From Ornithodoros turicata (Eukaryota; Arthropoda; Arachnida; Ixodida; Argasidae), in NCBI RefSeq assembly GCF_037126465.1, contig NC_088201.1, positions 123,454,324 through 123,518,323 of the forward strand: a stretch of DNA of 64,000 bases, written 5' to 3'. Shown here in pieces: positions 21,534 to 35,200 of this stretch. The position numbers were made by a program, and so were the translations under genes. The notes below the pieces were generated by a model, which saw only the letters and a list, made by a program, of their open reading frames with translations, searched no databases and was not told where the DNA came from. Numbering within the stretch: the first letter of the stretch is position 1; each line of letters begins with the position of its first letter.

Positions 21534-24500
21534 CTGCAAGAGAACGACAACAGACAAAAGGTGTTTAGTACTGGTAACCACGATAGAACGTTATGAAAGC
21601 GACTGAACACATGCGGAACGCAACACTTAACCGTCAATTTGTTGAGGAAGAAAACGATGGGTCGCCACTTCCTTTAGAACAAATGCAGCGACAGATAAGC
21701 TGCAGTTCCTGGACGAAACGCTGGAATGCTGCTCTGAGAATACTTGTAGGTTATTTGACTATGTATTAATATATTTAAATAGCAGCCTACAAGACCGAAT
21801 TGTATCAGGAAGCCATACACACACGCGCACAAAAATTAAATGAATATTTGCATTGGATGAACAGAAACAATATTTGTTATTGTTCCATATCATTTTTTAA
21901 TTATTTTTCCAAACAATCTTGTTGCAGAAATAGATTTCAAATAGCATTCACGGCTTTTCGCTGAAGCGTTGTGACATATCTTAAAATTGTTTCCACATTA
22001 GGATGACATCAGCAGCGTACCGTTGTGTCGTGCATTCATTTTTAGAGCTCGCGCACTCATGAAGCGGATTCTATTAATGTAGAATGCATTCAGTGTATAG
22101 GCAACTGAGGCAAACAAAGCGGATACGTGATGTGGTCGTTCGTTCTGTCTCTCTCCGCTCTTAACCTTTCACTTGCTTCGGTCTTTGAAGACCCTCTCAC
22201 CGAGTGGACGTAACCATGTTGTAACATTGAATTGACTAATGAAGGTGGTGAAGCTTGCAACATGGTTCTTGTTACATCCGGTTGCGACGTTAATTCGAAA
22301 CGCAAGCAAGGCGGAGGACGGTAGCGTCTCCCTGAATTTGTGGAGTTCAGGTCAAGGACAATTTGAACGAAGAAACGGCGAATAAGAGTTCCCGTCCATT
22401 CCCCTATCCGCGTCCCATCCGTTCTGTCCAAACTATACTCGTCCTGAGCTCCTTAATGCTTCAATTGTCGCAGTTGCATCATCTATCTTACATGCTATCT
22501 CCAAGCGGATCAGTCGCTTGCAGGGAGAGTTTTCGTAACTCTTCACTGTTATTCGAAAAGGTGTTCTCATGGAGTGAAAAAGGTAGAGTTCCCATTTCTA
22601 CTCTTTTCACGTCAGATTCACACCTCACAAAAGGAGAAAAGTTGGACATCTACCCCTTCGTTTGAGAGGAAGGCGTATTAGAGGTGTACGAACCTCGCTG
22701 AGAAGCGGTAACGCGTGTATCTTACTCCTTCTTACACCTTCTCTCCTCGACCGCTCCGCCGACGTGCACCTTCATCCGCGCATGTAAGGCACATAGTTCC
22801 CAATACTTTTAAACGTTTAAACACCTTAAATCTCAAATATACATTTCCGTGATGATATAAAATAGGTGAACTCTGTCTCTCGTTAGTCGTCAGTCGTCAC
22901 CAACGCAAGTAAATTCTTTGTGGACATGTTTGATACTCCCGCACTCTTGTACGCTTACGCGACCTTTCACGTCGGTCTGGAGTGTGGCGAACGCTGGTTT
23001 GTGTTCGGTCGTTCACAAACTTTTCACTGTAGCAGAGGCGTTAAAGATCGTATGTGTGAAGCTGAGTGTTATCAAGGATTTATACTCTTCGGAATGATTC
23101 TTCGGACTGAATACATTCGGGAGTATAAGTCCACCCTATCAAAAAATATTTTAGAATCCCATTAGATCATCGATTAAGGCTTAATGTGTTTCTGGTGGGC
23201 CACCTAAGACCCGAAAGGTGTTTTATGCAACCCATTAGGGCAAGGCAAGGGGTTTGTATGTGACCTCAAGTAGATCCAATTTCTCCCTACCCCGTGCATC
23301 TTGGAGGCTTATAGGGTATCATTGAAGTGCCATAGGTGAACCCCACAAGTCTGAACCCCATTGAAGAGTCACCTCAAAGAAGCCAATTGCATCACATTAC
23401 GTTCTGTGAGGCACCTTCAACACTATATTTAGCAGACACCAGAAAAGTAGTAAGTGCTAGCAGAATTTTCACGGGGCGACTCGTTTAACTATCACTTTCT
23501 GACATTCGTGTCTCACTCTAATTGTTTTTTCAACTCTGGTGCTCTACCTCCAGAAAACACACAAGGAAAATTTCTCTTAAAAATGTGCTTTCCATCCAGT
23601 GCGTTAACTTTTCAGCTTAAAAGTGCTGTGGAACATTGGTAGCAAAGTAGCAGCCGACTGCCAATGTCATTGGAGGTAATTTTATACAGAACACATTTCA
23701 CGTGTACAAGCACAGGTTGACTGCTCGAAAAGCGTGATGCGTACGTGTAAAAAAAATGACAGTTTGCACTGGCTATGGCCATTGACGGCCACACGGGACA
23801 CACAAGACAAGTGTAATGAGTTTTCGCACACACGCATTTTGATATCCCTAATAAAAAAAATACAGCATGGACCAACTGTGGAACCAGCCTGGAAAAGCGA
23901 TCCCAGGCTAGATCTGGGCTGGCCAAGGCTATTTCCATGCTGGGTCTACTGCAGTTTTAATTTCCATTCTGGAACCATCCAACTTGCATTCGAAAACCAG
24001 GATGGTACCTTGCTGGAGCAGAGCTGGAAATGGGATGCTCCAGCGAGTACGCTGGATTGGGCTAGATTCCTGGCTATGAAGTTAACCTGGTCTTATATAA
24101 AGCAAACAATGCCGAAATTAGTTGCACAAATGTGTGCATATATGGTTCAATATAAAATAAATATATCAAAATAAATTAAAATAAATTGAATAATAAATAA
24201 ATATCCAAAAGTGTGCAAAGTTATGCGCACAACTCCACCTACCTCAGTAGGTTGCAAAAAAAAAAATGATTATGCGATATGATAGTTTCTGGCTTTACCC
24301 TGCGAGACGTGGGCTTTCCCTGTCTTCCAAACCGAAACTAGAGCTATAATGCTCTTGTCGTTATATGCGACCAAGCGCCATCGGCATCAACTCAGGATCT
24401 GTTTTGAACTTAGAAATTTCTGTTGGCGTGTCGGCGTCTGAGACGCATCTTGATAAATTAGTTGTTTCCTCCTGTCTTTCATCTCCTCCGACAGTATAAA

Positions 24501-25228
24501 AATGTGAATGTCTGCATTTGTGTAGTGAAGTGCTCCGTTATGCATTTTGTTCCTGAATACGTGCAAGAGCTTTATTACGACAAAGGGTAAGCGGCGTGGG
24601 TAGGACGGTTTTGAATATCCTCAAGTCTCAAATCTGAACCAAGAAATGTAGTAGTGACCCGATATGTATTTATAGTTATCTTAACTGCTTTTATGACGTG
24701 TCACCGTCACGCTTGTACTGCATGGACTTACTTTGTCGGACAAATGAGAAAGAGCGACTGATAAGTGACTTTTCTCATTTCGGTCATGCATCTATCACCA
24801 GACGTTGCATTAAATTGTGTGATATCACATTATTTTCTCACAGTGTTGCCACTGTTACCGCATGTAAACTAAATATATGTAGCATACATCTGTTATCATA
24901 CCTGTTATGGGTATTAGTGTGCATTAGAAATTAATGGAGCAGAGGGGTACTTTCATTGTTTTAGCTATACCTTCTTTCTACATCTTCCTTCGTTGCTGTA
25001 AGACGAGTTTGCATAGACAGTGTCTTCGTTTGCAGTCAGACTGTCTCACGCTCATACAATAAATATTTCAATTTATTGCTCATTGTCACTTGTTAATTTG
25101 CTGGCATATTTCAACTTTCTGTGCTTCTTCGTGCAGCAATTTACGTTGAATCAGTTGCTTCAACGTGATCTGATGTAGCCTTCGGTCTTGGAACGTAGGT
25201 TCCGGCAGAAGGCAACATTGGCTCCACG

Positions 25229-25266
<38 letters not shown>

Positions 25267-26725
25267 GCCAAGTGGGAAAATGTGAGACCACATTAGGCCA
25301 CATTGAGTACACCTAATTGCATTTTATGAGACCGGAACAAATGAGATCACACAGGTAAGGTACCAGGGCCCAATAAGACCCCTTGAATGGGGTCTAATAA
25401 GATTTCTATGAATTGGGCCCATTTCAATAATCACATACGAGTGGATCTTTTTGGACCACATACCTCTTTTTTTTTAATAGGGCACCCACGGCCGTGAGAG
25501 GTGTTCTTGAATACGGTAATGCTTAACAAAACCGTTTCATACTGATAACCTTTGTTCGATGGAGTCAATTCAGCGAATTATTTATCATTTTCAGGTTGCA
25601 TACTAGCTTGACTGGTAATGAAGCGTGTCACTGTGATTGAAACACAGATGAGGTCATGTTGCTATACAGGTCCTTACATTGTGTTTGTGGTGAGTCGCTT
25701 ACGACGTGCGTCTGTTTGTTTTGCAGTTTTATCGTGCAAATTGGCCGCTGGACGTTCAAACACTGGAAAAGACATACTTTCGACGAAATTGTGCACAGAG
25801 GCGTCATGGTGTTAATGCGTAAGAACTTGCTGTGTTTCTGTAGGTACTGCGACTTTCCCGATTTGCATTTCTTTTCCTTGTGTGTTGGGGTCGATACTTC
25901 AATACTAATGGCCAAGCCGGTTTGGATTCGATTGGACATATGGACGTTGACATATGGATATTGGAAATTGGACGTATGTACTATTTCACTCTTACCTGTT
26001 TACCTGTTTCGTGTCTCTATGGTTAATAAATGTGTGTAACACTTCACATTCGTTGTTCTCTGGTGTCAAACTTACGTGTTGCACTTCTCTCGTTCGGTAT
26101 TCGTATTTCACTCCTCATTCGATATATCATGTGGGCTACAGAACTCCATCGAAGGAGTGTATCTACTTCAGCCCACAAGGAGTACATGCCTTCTCCTTCT
26201 AGAAGTGGTAAAAAAAAACTCATCTGGAGGGGTTCGCTATGGGACAAGCCGTTTACTCCTCTTATTGTGTAAATGTCTACCTTTTTGGATAGTAGTGTTT
26301 GATGCCTTGCCGACTCGTGGTGAAGATCGAGTCTACGATATATCCTTCTGGGTGAAGCATTGCGTCTTGTACCATACTGCAGTTGGCAAAACAAAACCGT
26401 CCCAGATGCGCTTTTCGATCAACTGGTGGGTGACATTTTCATGACCCCCTGCTACCTGACCCGCGCGTGCTTTGTCGTGCTTAAAGGAGTTCTGCACATA
26501 GAGAACGGAACTTTTCTAATGTTGGGTGCATAATGCTTGCATGAACTCAATTCTCGTAGTCCGCTAGTATTGGTTTCTGTGGTTGTTACAGAACACTGGT
26601 AATTAACTGCGTTTAACCGTACAGTTTCCGTTTCGCCATTTCAAAAGATGCGCCATTTTTGTGTGGAATACGACGTCACACCTCCATGCCAGCCGTCAGG
26701 CGTGCGCGCTTCCGATCTTGGGGTA
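21534..26725. other. Protease intron with repeats
   Basis: Lies between exons h and g. It holds an (AT)n run at 25,232-25,263. A CCAGC/GCTGG/TGGAA-rich block at 23,880-24,080 and two blocks of ordered GGGCCC/ACCTAAGACC-type words (23,180-23,430 and 25,263-25,500) look like repeat interiors. No coding region was recognised. Confidence 0.5.
25232..25263. repeat. (AT)n microsatellite
   Basis: About 16 uninterrupted AT units, just before GGCGCCAAGTGG. Confidence 0.95.
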
Positions 26726-28663
26726 CACTCTAAGAAAAAAAGGTTCAAAAAAGGTAGAAGCGCAACAGTTTTCCCCGACCTATTTTCCCTCTACCGACTG
26801 CAGGTTGAAGTTGTGCTGTTTCTGCTCTTTTACTCAACTCTCTCCCCCTAACGGTAGAACCACTGTGGCAATCTTGTCACTATTAGGGTTCAAGTGACTC
26901 TTTTTTCTTTTTGTGTGTTTCGTAGCAGGGTCACTAATGGAAGTGTAAATGGAGTCACTCAAGCGACGAGAAGAGTTGAGGTTTACTAATCCTGCGCACA
27001 AAGGCGTTTGGTCCAGCTTCGAGGCAACTGTTCAAGAGATTAGCCAGAGCGACCAAACACAGAGTGTCTGCGCTTGCGCGGAATCGCTGATTGTGTAAAA
27101 GGGGTCAGTATAGAGACGCACGCTGAAAGTGTCCGTTTTCACGTGGACACTGCTGCACCGAAGGCCATGCATGCGGCCTAATGGCTATGCTGAGTCGGGT
27201 ATTCGCATCTCCGTGGTGGAAGGTGTTATCGGTTCAGCTGCAATGGTATGAACATAAGCAAGGTAGAGTTAGGACAGAATCAGGTGAGTAATTGCAATAT
27301 TCAATATTTTTCTTCCCGAGCGTCTTATATGCAGTGATCAGATGTGTTTTGCGCATTGCGTGTTCGGGTTGATCGGCATGTCGTCTGACACTTTTTCAGC
27401 ATCCTATATGAGCAAATGCGTTTGTGTAATACACGCAGGTCACCATGACAACTTTAGCACGGCACCTTATCAGCGCCCGCCGGATGTGATTAAAGGATCC
27501 ACATCGAAAACGAAGAAACGGAGCCATAACATACGGTGAGCCACTGTTTGATGGGAGAAGGCACTCATCACTCGAGTCATGGTTTTTTAGATGTGCTCTG
27601 TGTTATTTATTTATTTATTTTTCTTTGGCTTTTGTCCACTGCCGGGATAGCCTTCTTCTTTTTGCATGCTTATTTCTGAGGGAATCACATATGTAAACAT
27701 ATTTCTGAGGAGTGAAACATGTACCGTCGTTATTATTTATCGCTTATCTTAAATGCTCTATTAATTTCATTTACATTTCAGTTGAAATCATCCGTCCTGC
27801 GATGTGTTCCTCCGGGCAGATATTACACACCGAGCGAAGGCTCGTGTGTATTTAGCGCGACACAGTAGTGTGAAACGTCAAGCCCTCAGAAGTTATCCCG
27901 ATGCCCTTGTTATGGTGCATGCATGTGGAATTTATGTGCAAGACAGTCCATGCAAATGCTGTGCAGTCTGATGATGCAACAATGGAGTCGTCTGTGTTGT
28001 GTCGTGTTTTCTTTCGTGCCTCCATGCTCAGGCTTCTACAAAATGGATGTACCTTTCGCATTGGTTAGCGCAAGTGTACGATTCCAATTGTGACGTGGTA
28101 ATAACATGCTGTGACCAGTAACAGTTGTCTACGTATATATCCTATCTCATCCACACAAATACTATACGTCAAGTTCTTCTCAAAAGGGCAGACGTCCTTC
28201 ATGGAAGACGGAGTAAATATTTCCCTACAAGGTCTAAATGCCCCGTCATTACGGGTAGAGATATGCCACCGGTAGGCACAGCACGAATAATAGCAGAGGT
28301 TCTTACCATATCGGGAAAAAAATTATCTTCCAATAAGGAAGAACAGTTCTACTCACGGTAGAACTGTCTTCGGGAATGGTTGAACATTTAGCGTCAAGAT
28401 GGGCAGATATTTCTCATCCTTGGGGTAGAGGTGTCTCCCATATGGAGAGAAAAGATAGACCCCCCAGAGGAATAACAGTTAACCATGTAGGGGCAGAATG
28501 TTGCCACTAACAGGGTAGAATTCTCTTCACACTCAGAGGTAGAAATGTTCCAGCATGGTAGAAAGTGAGGGGTAGAACATTTCTACCCCAAAAGGGTTGA
28601 GAATCTGTAACAACGCACTTCTACCCCAAAAGGTAGAAAATTACACCTTTTTTTCTTAGAGTG
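26726..28663. mobile_element. TA-flanked TIR element with CACTCTAAGAAAAAAAGG termini, 1.94 kb
   Basis: The left end CACTCTAAGAAAAAAAGGT is exactly mirrored by the right end ACCTTTTTTTCTTAGAGTG. TA flanks both (26,724-26,725 and 28,664-28,665), as for Tc1/mariner-type elements. The right 500 bases carry many copies of GGTAGAA/TTCTACC in both orientations (28,200-28,640). No transposase frame was recognised, so it is probably non-autonomous. It sits in the intron between exons h and g. Confidence 0.82.
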
Positions 28664-28665
28664 TA

Positions 28666-29719
28666 GCCGGTTGCGCTCAAGGTAAGCCGGACTGGAAGGC
28701 CCTTTCGCAGGACAATGCCGCGCGTCGAAATCGCAGGGTAGCCAAATAGCTGGTTGCGGCCGACTGCGAAGACGCGAAGATGGCAGCTTCCATTCGTGCA
28801 GGAGAGGTTGCCAACAGCTGAAAGCCAGCGAGTTTTTACATAATTGGGAATGATTTTAAAATATGTTTGCGTCTACTAAATGCGATGAAACTTTGCAGAG
28901 TTGTTCTACAGCGGGGACTTTATGAGATGCACGAAACAGTAGCAGCGTTTTTCGGACTCTACAGAACACCTTTAATGTAACCGACCGGAATCCCTGTTTT
29001 ACGGTCCAACACCCCGTCTGTGATAAGAGAGCGTTTTTCTCACCAACTTCACGAATTCGTGAAGAAACGGCTATCCAAGGACGAATTATGAGGTAAGAGT
29101 GTGTTGTTGAGAAAACAGTGCTGGTCGGCAACGCGCATACATGCATATGGAGGCATGGTCAGGTTCATTCGAACCTGACGGTGCCTCCATATGCATGTAT
29201 GCGCGTACGACAAAGCGAAAGCATTGGAAGCATATTATGATGCGTGGGAGACATCGGTATCTATGGGAAAGTTAAGCGATGTTCCCGCGGTTCGCCGCAT
29301 TAGTTCCTTCGGGCATGCTCCGAACAGTTTGACGTCGACAGACTTGACGTCGAACCCCGTGAAGTACACGTGGCGCACATGAGAGTGTGAATGCTCGAGA
29401 AGAAGAACCGTACGAACTTTTTTTCAACGATCCAAGAAAAAAAAAAGAAAAACTCCCCGCTGTCCGTCTCACGGCAGAGGTGAGATCCACAGACAGACAT
29501 CTATCGTAGAAAATGAAAAAGAAGGCAGAAATCCGCGTCCCCCACCCCTTTTTTTTTTTTTTTTTTTTTGCTTTGGACTACTTACGAACCCTGTGACACC
29601 AGTTACCTACGTTTGCTACACTGTGCAAAGATGTGTTTAAGCCAAATTAGATTTCAAAATTGGAGCTGAATTGAAAGGGAGGTTAATGATGTGATGCAAA
29701 ATTGTATATAGTGACTTAC
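28666..29719. other. Intronic sequence with hairpin and poly-T
   Basis: No exon was recognised. Contains the hairpin at 29,132-29,204 and a T-run at 29,549-29,569. Confidence 0.5.
29132..29204. repeat. Near-perfect 73-nt hairpin
   Basis: CGCGCATACATGCATATGGAGGCA is exactly repeated inverted at the right end. The centre TCAGGTTC-ATTC-GAACCTGA forms a second stem. Such a length suggests a foldback element or an RNA hairpin. Confidence 0.85.
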
Positions 29720-29791
29720 ACCCAGTCTGCTTATGCGTCCAACCGTAAAATGTACCTTGGGGTCCGCCAAGTCCTTAAATCTCAGATTTAC
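29720..29791 (-). CDS. M12B metalloprotease, exon g (catalytic domain, part 1)
   Basis: The acceptor CGTTTCGTTTCAG is followed by 24 codons and the consensus donor GTAAGT, phase 0 at both ends. The peptide VNLRFKDLADPKVHFTVGR matches the conserved segment after the first strand of tick reprolysins (V-D/N-L-R-F-x-x-L-x-x-P-K-V). It joins smoothly to exon f, whose end FYAS corresponds to the residues just before VNLRF. The intron between them is 23.9 kb long and contains the satellite array. Confidence 0.88.
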
Positions 29792-29989
29792 CTGAAACGA
29801 AACGAGCATCACAAATGAATGATGTCATATTGTATACAATAGATTCATGCGACGGAAACGTAAAAAGGAATTGGTCATTAAGGTTTGCAAGAAACGTTAA
29901 CGTACAATGGTTGATGTTGATATTGGCGAACAATACAAGACCATTTGTTTCTTGTTTGTTACATACCATATAGCTACCGTCTGAACTGC

Positions 29990-30975
29990 GCCAACGTGGC
30001 CCAATTTGGGACAGATAGTCCTCCTGAGCTACGTAGCGGCACTATTGATAAGCAATCACGCCAACTGGATATTCAGAATGTGTGCCAAGTGAAGCTTACG
30101 TGTCCTGGTAGTTGGTAAATTTATTCTTTCTCAATAAACTGTTTTTGTTATATCCCGAATTGTAGTTATCGTAGCTGTGCTGAGGAGCTGGAACTCGTGT
30201 TAGACGGCCGTCCGCAGCTCGGTATCGTCAAGCTGAATAAGCAAGCACATGCAGTATATGAAGTGCTAAGCTTCGGCTTCCCTCCCCTCTTGCATATGCA
30301 GTTTCTCGGTACGCACTGCGGTGTGACCCAGAAAAAATGTACCCGTGATAAATGCCCCCGAGAATATTGTTCCGGGAAGAAACTTCCCCATGCACATTTC
30401 TTGTTCGTGATCATAGTTGACACCCGAAGTAAAGGCACGAATTATTTGGCGCATGCACTTTTCGCGTCCGCCACAACATAACTCATGGGGTCACTAGGTG
30501 AAGAGATTTTTCATCCGTAATCCTTTCATCCGGCAAAAAGTAGGCGAATAGTGGTTTTATATACCGGACCGTATACAACCAGCATATACAGGGTGTTTAA
30601 TAAAAAATTCTAAGTGGCGACTTAGTCGCCAGAGGGTTGTAGGACGTTCGGCAACTACCTTCTGGAATGTTTTGTCACAACTAAGGGAGGCTCTGGACAA
30701 ATTTAATTGCGGGAAATTTGTTTTTTTATTGAACTTTGAAAATTGCCGAGCGAGCCTCACTTTGTTTTACGGAAATCTAGAGTCCTCCACGGATAACCGC
30801 ATTAACTTCACCGGTACGTGCGCCGGTAGCACTAATTCCGCCATTTCCGATTCCGTCCTGCCAACATTACAGATGTAGTCGGACCAGTAGAACAATATCT
30901 ACGGGCGCAGAAAAATGAACTTGTATATGATTTCGTCTTCCGGCATACCGATCCACTGTACAGAAAAAGAAAGAG
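29990..30975. other. Intronic, no gene; one CAGGGTGTTTAATAAAA repeat end
   Basis: TACAGGGTGTTTAATAAAA at about 30,587-30,605 resembles one end of the CAGGGTGT MITEs. No matching partner was found. A (TA)-rich stretch at 30,976-31,000 leads into the satellite array. Confidence 0.45.
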
Positions 30976-31216
30976 TATATATTTATATATATATATAGAT
31001 ACTCATTGAACGATGCGACAGCACCAGGGGACACGTGTTTCGCCGTGTTTGCGGCTCGTCAGCCCTGGGTAGCTGCGCATCGTTCGGGATTGGCAAACCA
31101 GGGGTCACTCAGCGAGCGATATACACCTGGGAGGGTGACTGAGCACTCCTCAATGCCACAGTGCAAGCCAGTGAATTATAAAGGGCGGAAAAGCCATTAA
31201 AGAAATAAATAAATAG

Positions 31217-34200
31217 CGCTAGACGTGTTTGAAATTCAGACCTACAGATTAAGATGGCTTCTATGGCTGCACGTAGAGAAACAGATACTCATTGAACGAT
31301 GCGACAGCACCAGGGGACACGTGTTTCGCCGTGTTTGCGGCTCGTCAGCCCTGGGTAGCTGCGCATCGTTCGGGATTGGCAAACCAGGGGTCACTCAGCG
31401 AGCGATATACACCTGGGAGGGTGACTGAGCACTCCTCAATGCCACAGTGCAAGCCAGTGAATTATAAAGGGCGGAAAAGCCATTAAAGAAATAAATAAAT
31501 AGCGCTAGACGTGTTTGAAATTCAGACCTACAGATTAAGATGGCTTCTATGGCTGCACGTAGAGAAACAGATACTCATGGAACGATGCGACAGCACCAGG
31601 GGACACGTGTTTCGCTGTGTTTGCGGCTCGTCAGCCCTGGGTAGCTGCGCATCGTTCGGGATTGGCAAACCAGGGGTCACTCAGCGAGCGATATACACCT
31701 GGGAGGGTGACTGAGCACTCCTCAATGCCACAGTGCAAGTCAGTGAATTATGAAGGGGGGGAAGCCATTAAATAAATAAATAAATGGCGCTAGACGTGTT
31801 TGAAATTCAAACTTACAGATTAAGATGGCTTCTATGGCTGCACGTAGAGAAACAGATACTCATTGAACGATGCGACAGCACCAGGGGACACGTGTTTCGC
31901 CGTGTTTGCGGCTCGTCAGCCCTGGGTAGCTGCGCATCGTTCGGGATTGGCAAACCAGGGGTCACTCAGCGAGCGATATACACCTGGGAGGGTGACTGAG
32001 CACTCCTCAATGCCACAGTGCAAGCCAGTGAATTATAAAGGGCGGAAAAGACATTAAAGAAATAAATAAATGGCGCTAGACGTGTTTGAAATTCAAACTT
32101 ACAGATTAAGATGGCTTCTATGGCTGCACGTAGAGAAACAGATACTCATGGAACGATGCGACAGCACCAGAGAACACGTGTTTCGCTGTGTTTGCGGCTC
32201 GTCAGCCCTGGGTAGCTGCGCATCGTTCGGGATTGGCAAACCAGGGGTCACTCAGCGAGCGATATACACCTGGGAGGGTGACTGAGCACTCCTCAATGCC
32301 ACAGTGCAAGCCAGTGAATTATAAAGGGCGGAAAAGCCATTAAAGAAATAAATAAATAGCGCTAGACGTGTTTGAAATTCAGACCTACAGATTAAGATGG
32401 CTTCTATGGCTGCACGTAGAGAAACAGATACTCATTGAACGATGCGACAGCACCAGGGGACACGTGTTTCGCCGTGTTTGCGGCTCGTCAGCCCTGGGTA
32501 GCTGCGCATCGTTCGGGATTGGCAAACCAGGGGTCACTCAGCGAGCGATATACACCTGGGAGGGTGACTGAGCACTCCTCAATGCCACAGTGCAAGCCAG
32601 TGAATTATAAAGGGCGGAAAAGCCATTAAAGAAATAAATAAATAGCGCTAGACGTGTTTGAAATTCAGACCTACAGATTAAGATGGCTTCTATGGCTGCA
32701 CGTAGAGAAACAGATACTCATGGAACGATGCGACAGCACCAGTGGACACGTGTTTCGCTGTGTTTGCGGCTCGTCAGCCCTGGGTAGCTGCGCATCGTTC
32801 GGGATTGGCAAACCAGGGGTCACTCAGCGAGCGATATACACCTGGGAGGGTGACTGAGCACTCCTCAATGCCACAGTGCAAGTCAGTGAATTATAAAGGG
32901 GGGGAAGCCATTAAATAAATAAATAAATGGCGCTAGACGTGTTTGAAATTCAAACTTACAGATTAAGATGGCTTCTATGGCTGCACGTAGAGAAACAGAT
33001 ACTCATTGAACGATGCGACAGCACCAGGGGACACGTGTTTCGCCGTGTTTGCGGCTCGTCAGCCCTGGGTAGCTGCGCATCGTTCGGGATTGGCAAACCA
33101 GGGGTCACTCAGCGAGCGATATACACCTGGGAGGGTGACTGAGCACTCCTCAATGCCACAGTGCAAGCCAGTGAATTATAAAGGGCGGAAAAGCCATTAA
33201 AGAAATAAATAAATAGCGCTAGACGTGTTTGAAATTCAGACCTACAGATTAAGATGGCTTCTATGGCTGCACGTAGAGAAACAGATACTCATTGAACGAT
33301 GCGACAGCACCAGGGGACACGTGTTTCGCCGTGTTTGCGGCTCGTCAGCCCTGGGTAGCTGCGCATCGTTCGGGATTGGCAAACCAGGGGTCACTCAGCG
33401 AGCGATATACACCTGGGAGGGTGACTGAGCACTCCTCAATGCCACAGTGCAAGCCAGTGAATTATAAAGGGCGGAAAAGCCATTAAAGAAATAAATAAAT
33501 AGCGCTAGACGTGTTTGAAATTCAGACCTACAGATTAAGATGGCTTCTATGGCTGCACGTAGAGAAACAGATACTCATGGAACGATGCGACAGCACCAGG
33601 GGACACGTGTTTCGCTGTGTTTGCGGCTCGTCAGCCCTGGGTAGCTGCGCATCGTTCGGGATTGGCAAACCAGGGGTCACTCAGCGAGCGATATACACCT
33701 GGGAGGGTGACTGAGCACTCCTCAATGCCACAGTGCAAGTCAGTGAATTATGAAGGGGGGGAAGCCATTAAATAAATAAATAAATGGCGCTAGACGTGTT
33801 TGAAATTCAAACTTACAGATTAAGATGGCTTCTATGGCTGCACGTAGAGAAACAGATACTCATTGAACGATGCGACAGCACCAGGGGACACGTGTTTCGC
33901 CGTGTTTGCGGCTCGTCAGCCCTGGGTAGCTGCGCATCGTTCGGGATTGGCAAACCAGGGGTCACTCAGCGAGCGATATACACCTGGGAGGGTGACTGAG
34001 CACTCCTCAATGCCACAGTGCAAGCCAGTGAATTATAAAGGGCGGAAAAGCCATTAAAGAAATAAATAAATGGCGCTAGACGTGTTTGAAATTCAAACTT
34101 ACAGATTAAGATGGCTTCTATGGCTGCACGTAGAGAAACAGATACTCATGGAACGATGCGACAGCACCAGGGAACACGTGTTTCGCTGTGTTTGCGGCTC

Positions 34201-35200
34201 GTCAGCCCTGGGTAGCTGCGCATCGTTCGGGATTGGCAAACCAGGGGTCACTCAGCGAGCGATATACACCTGGGAGGGTGACTGAGCACTCCTCAATGCC
34301 ACAGTGCAAGCCACTGAATTATAAAGGGCGGAAAAGCCATTAAAGAAATAAATAAATAGCGCTAGACGTGTTTGAAATTCAGACCTACAGATTAAGATGG
34401 CTTCTATGGCTGCACGTAGAGAAACAGATACTCATTGAACGATGCGACAGCACCAGGGGACACGTGTTTCGCCGTGTTTGCGGCTTGTCAGCCCTGGGTA
34501 GCTGCGCATCGTTCGGGATTGGCAAACCAGGGGTCACTGAGCGAGCGATATACACCTGGGAGGGTGACTGAGCACTCCTCAATGCCACAGTGCAAGCCAG
34601 TGAATTATAAAGGGCGGAAAAGCCATTAAAGAAATAAATAAATAGCGCTAGACGTGTTTGAAATTCAGACCTACAGATTAAGATGGCTTCTATGGCTGCA
34701 CGTAGAGAAACAGATACTCATGGAACGATGCGACAGCACCAGGGGACACGTGTTTCGCTGTGTTTGCGGCTCGTCAGCCCTGGGTAGCTGCGCATCGTTC
34801 GGGATTGGCAAACCAGGGGTCACTCAGCGAGCGATATACACCTGGGAGGGTGACTGAGCACTCCTCAATGCCACAGTGCAAGTCAGTGAATTATAAAGGG
34901 GGGGAAGCCATTAAATAAATAAATAAATGGCGCTAGACGTGTTTGAAATTCAAACTTACAGATTAAGATGGCTTCTATGGCTGCACGTAGAGAAACAGAT
35001 ACTCATTGAACGATGCGACAGCACCAGGGGACACGTGTTTCGCCGTGTTTGCGGCTCGTCAGCCCTGGGTAGCTGCGCATCGTTCGGGATTGGCAAACCA
35101 GGGGTCACTCAGCGAGCGATATACACCTGGGAGGGTGACTGAGCACTCCTCAATGCCACAGTGCAAGCCAGTGAATTATAAAGGGCGGAAAAGCCATTAA
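31217..35200. repeat. Two tandem 7-monomer higher-order units (about 2,000 bp)
   Basis: The order of variant monomers at 31.22-33.22 kb recurs at 33.22-35.2 kb with an offset of about 2,000 bp. Markers include AGTCAGTGAATTATGAAGG at 31,739 and 33,739 and the GAACACGTG variant (for GGACACGTG) at about 32,171 and 34,171. Confidence 0.8.
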
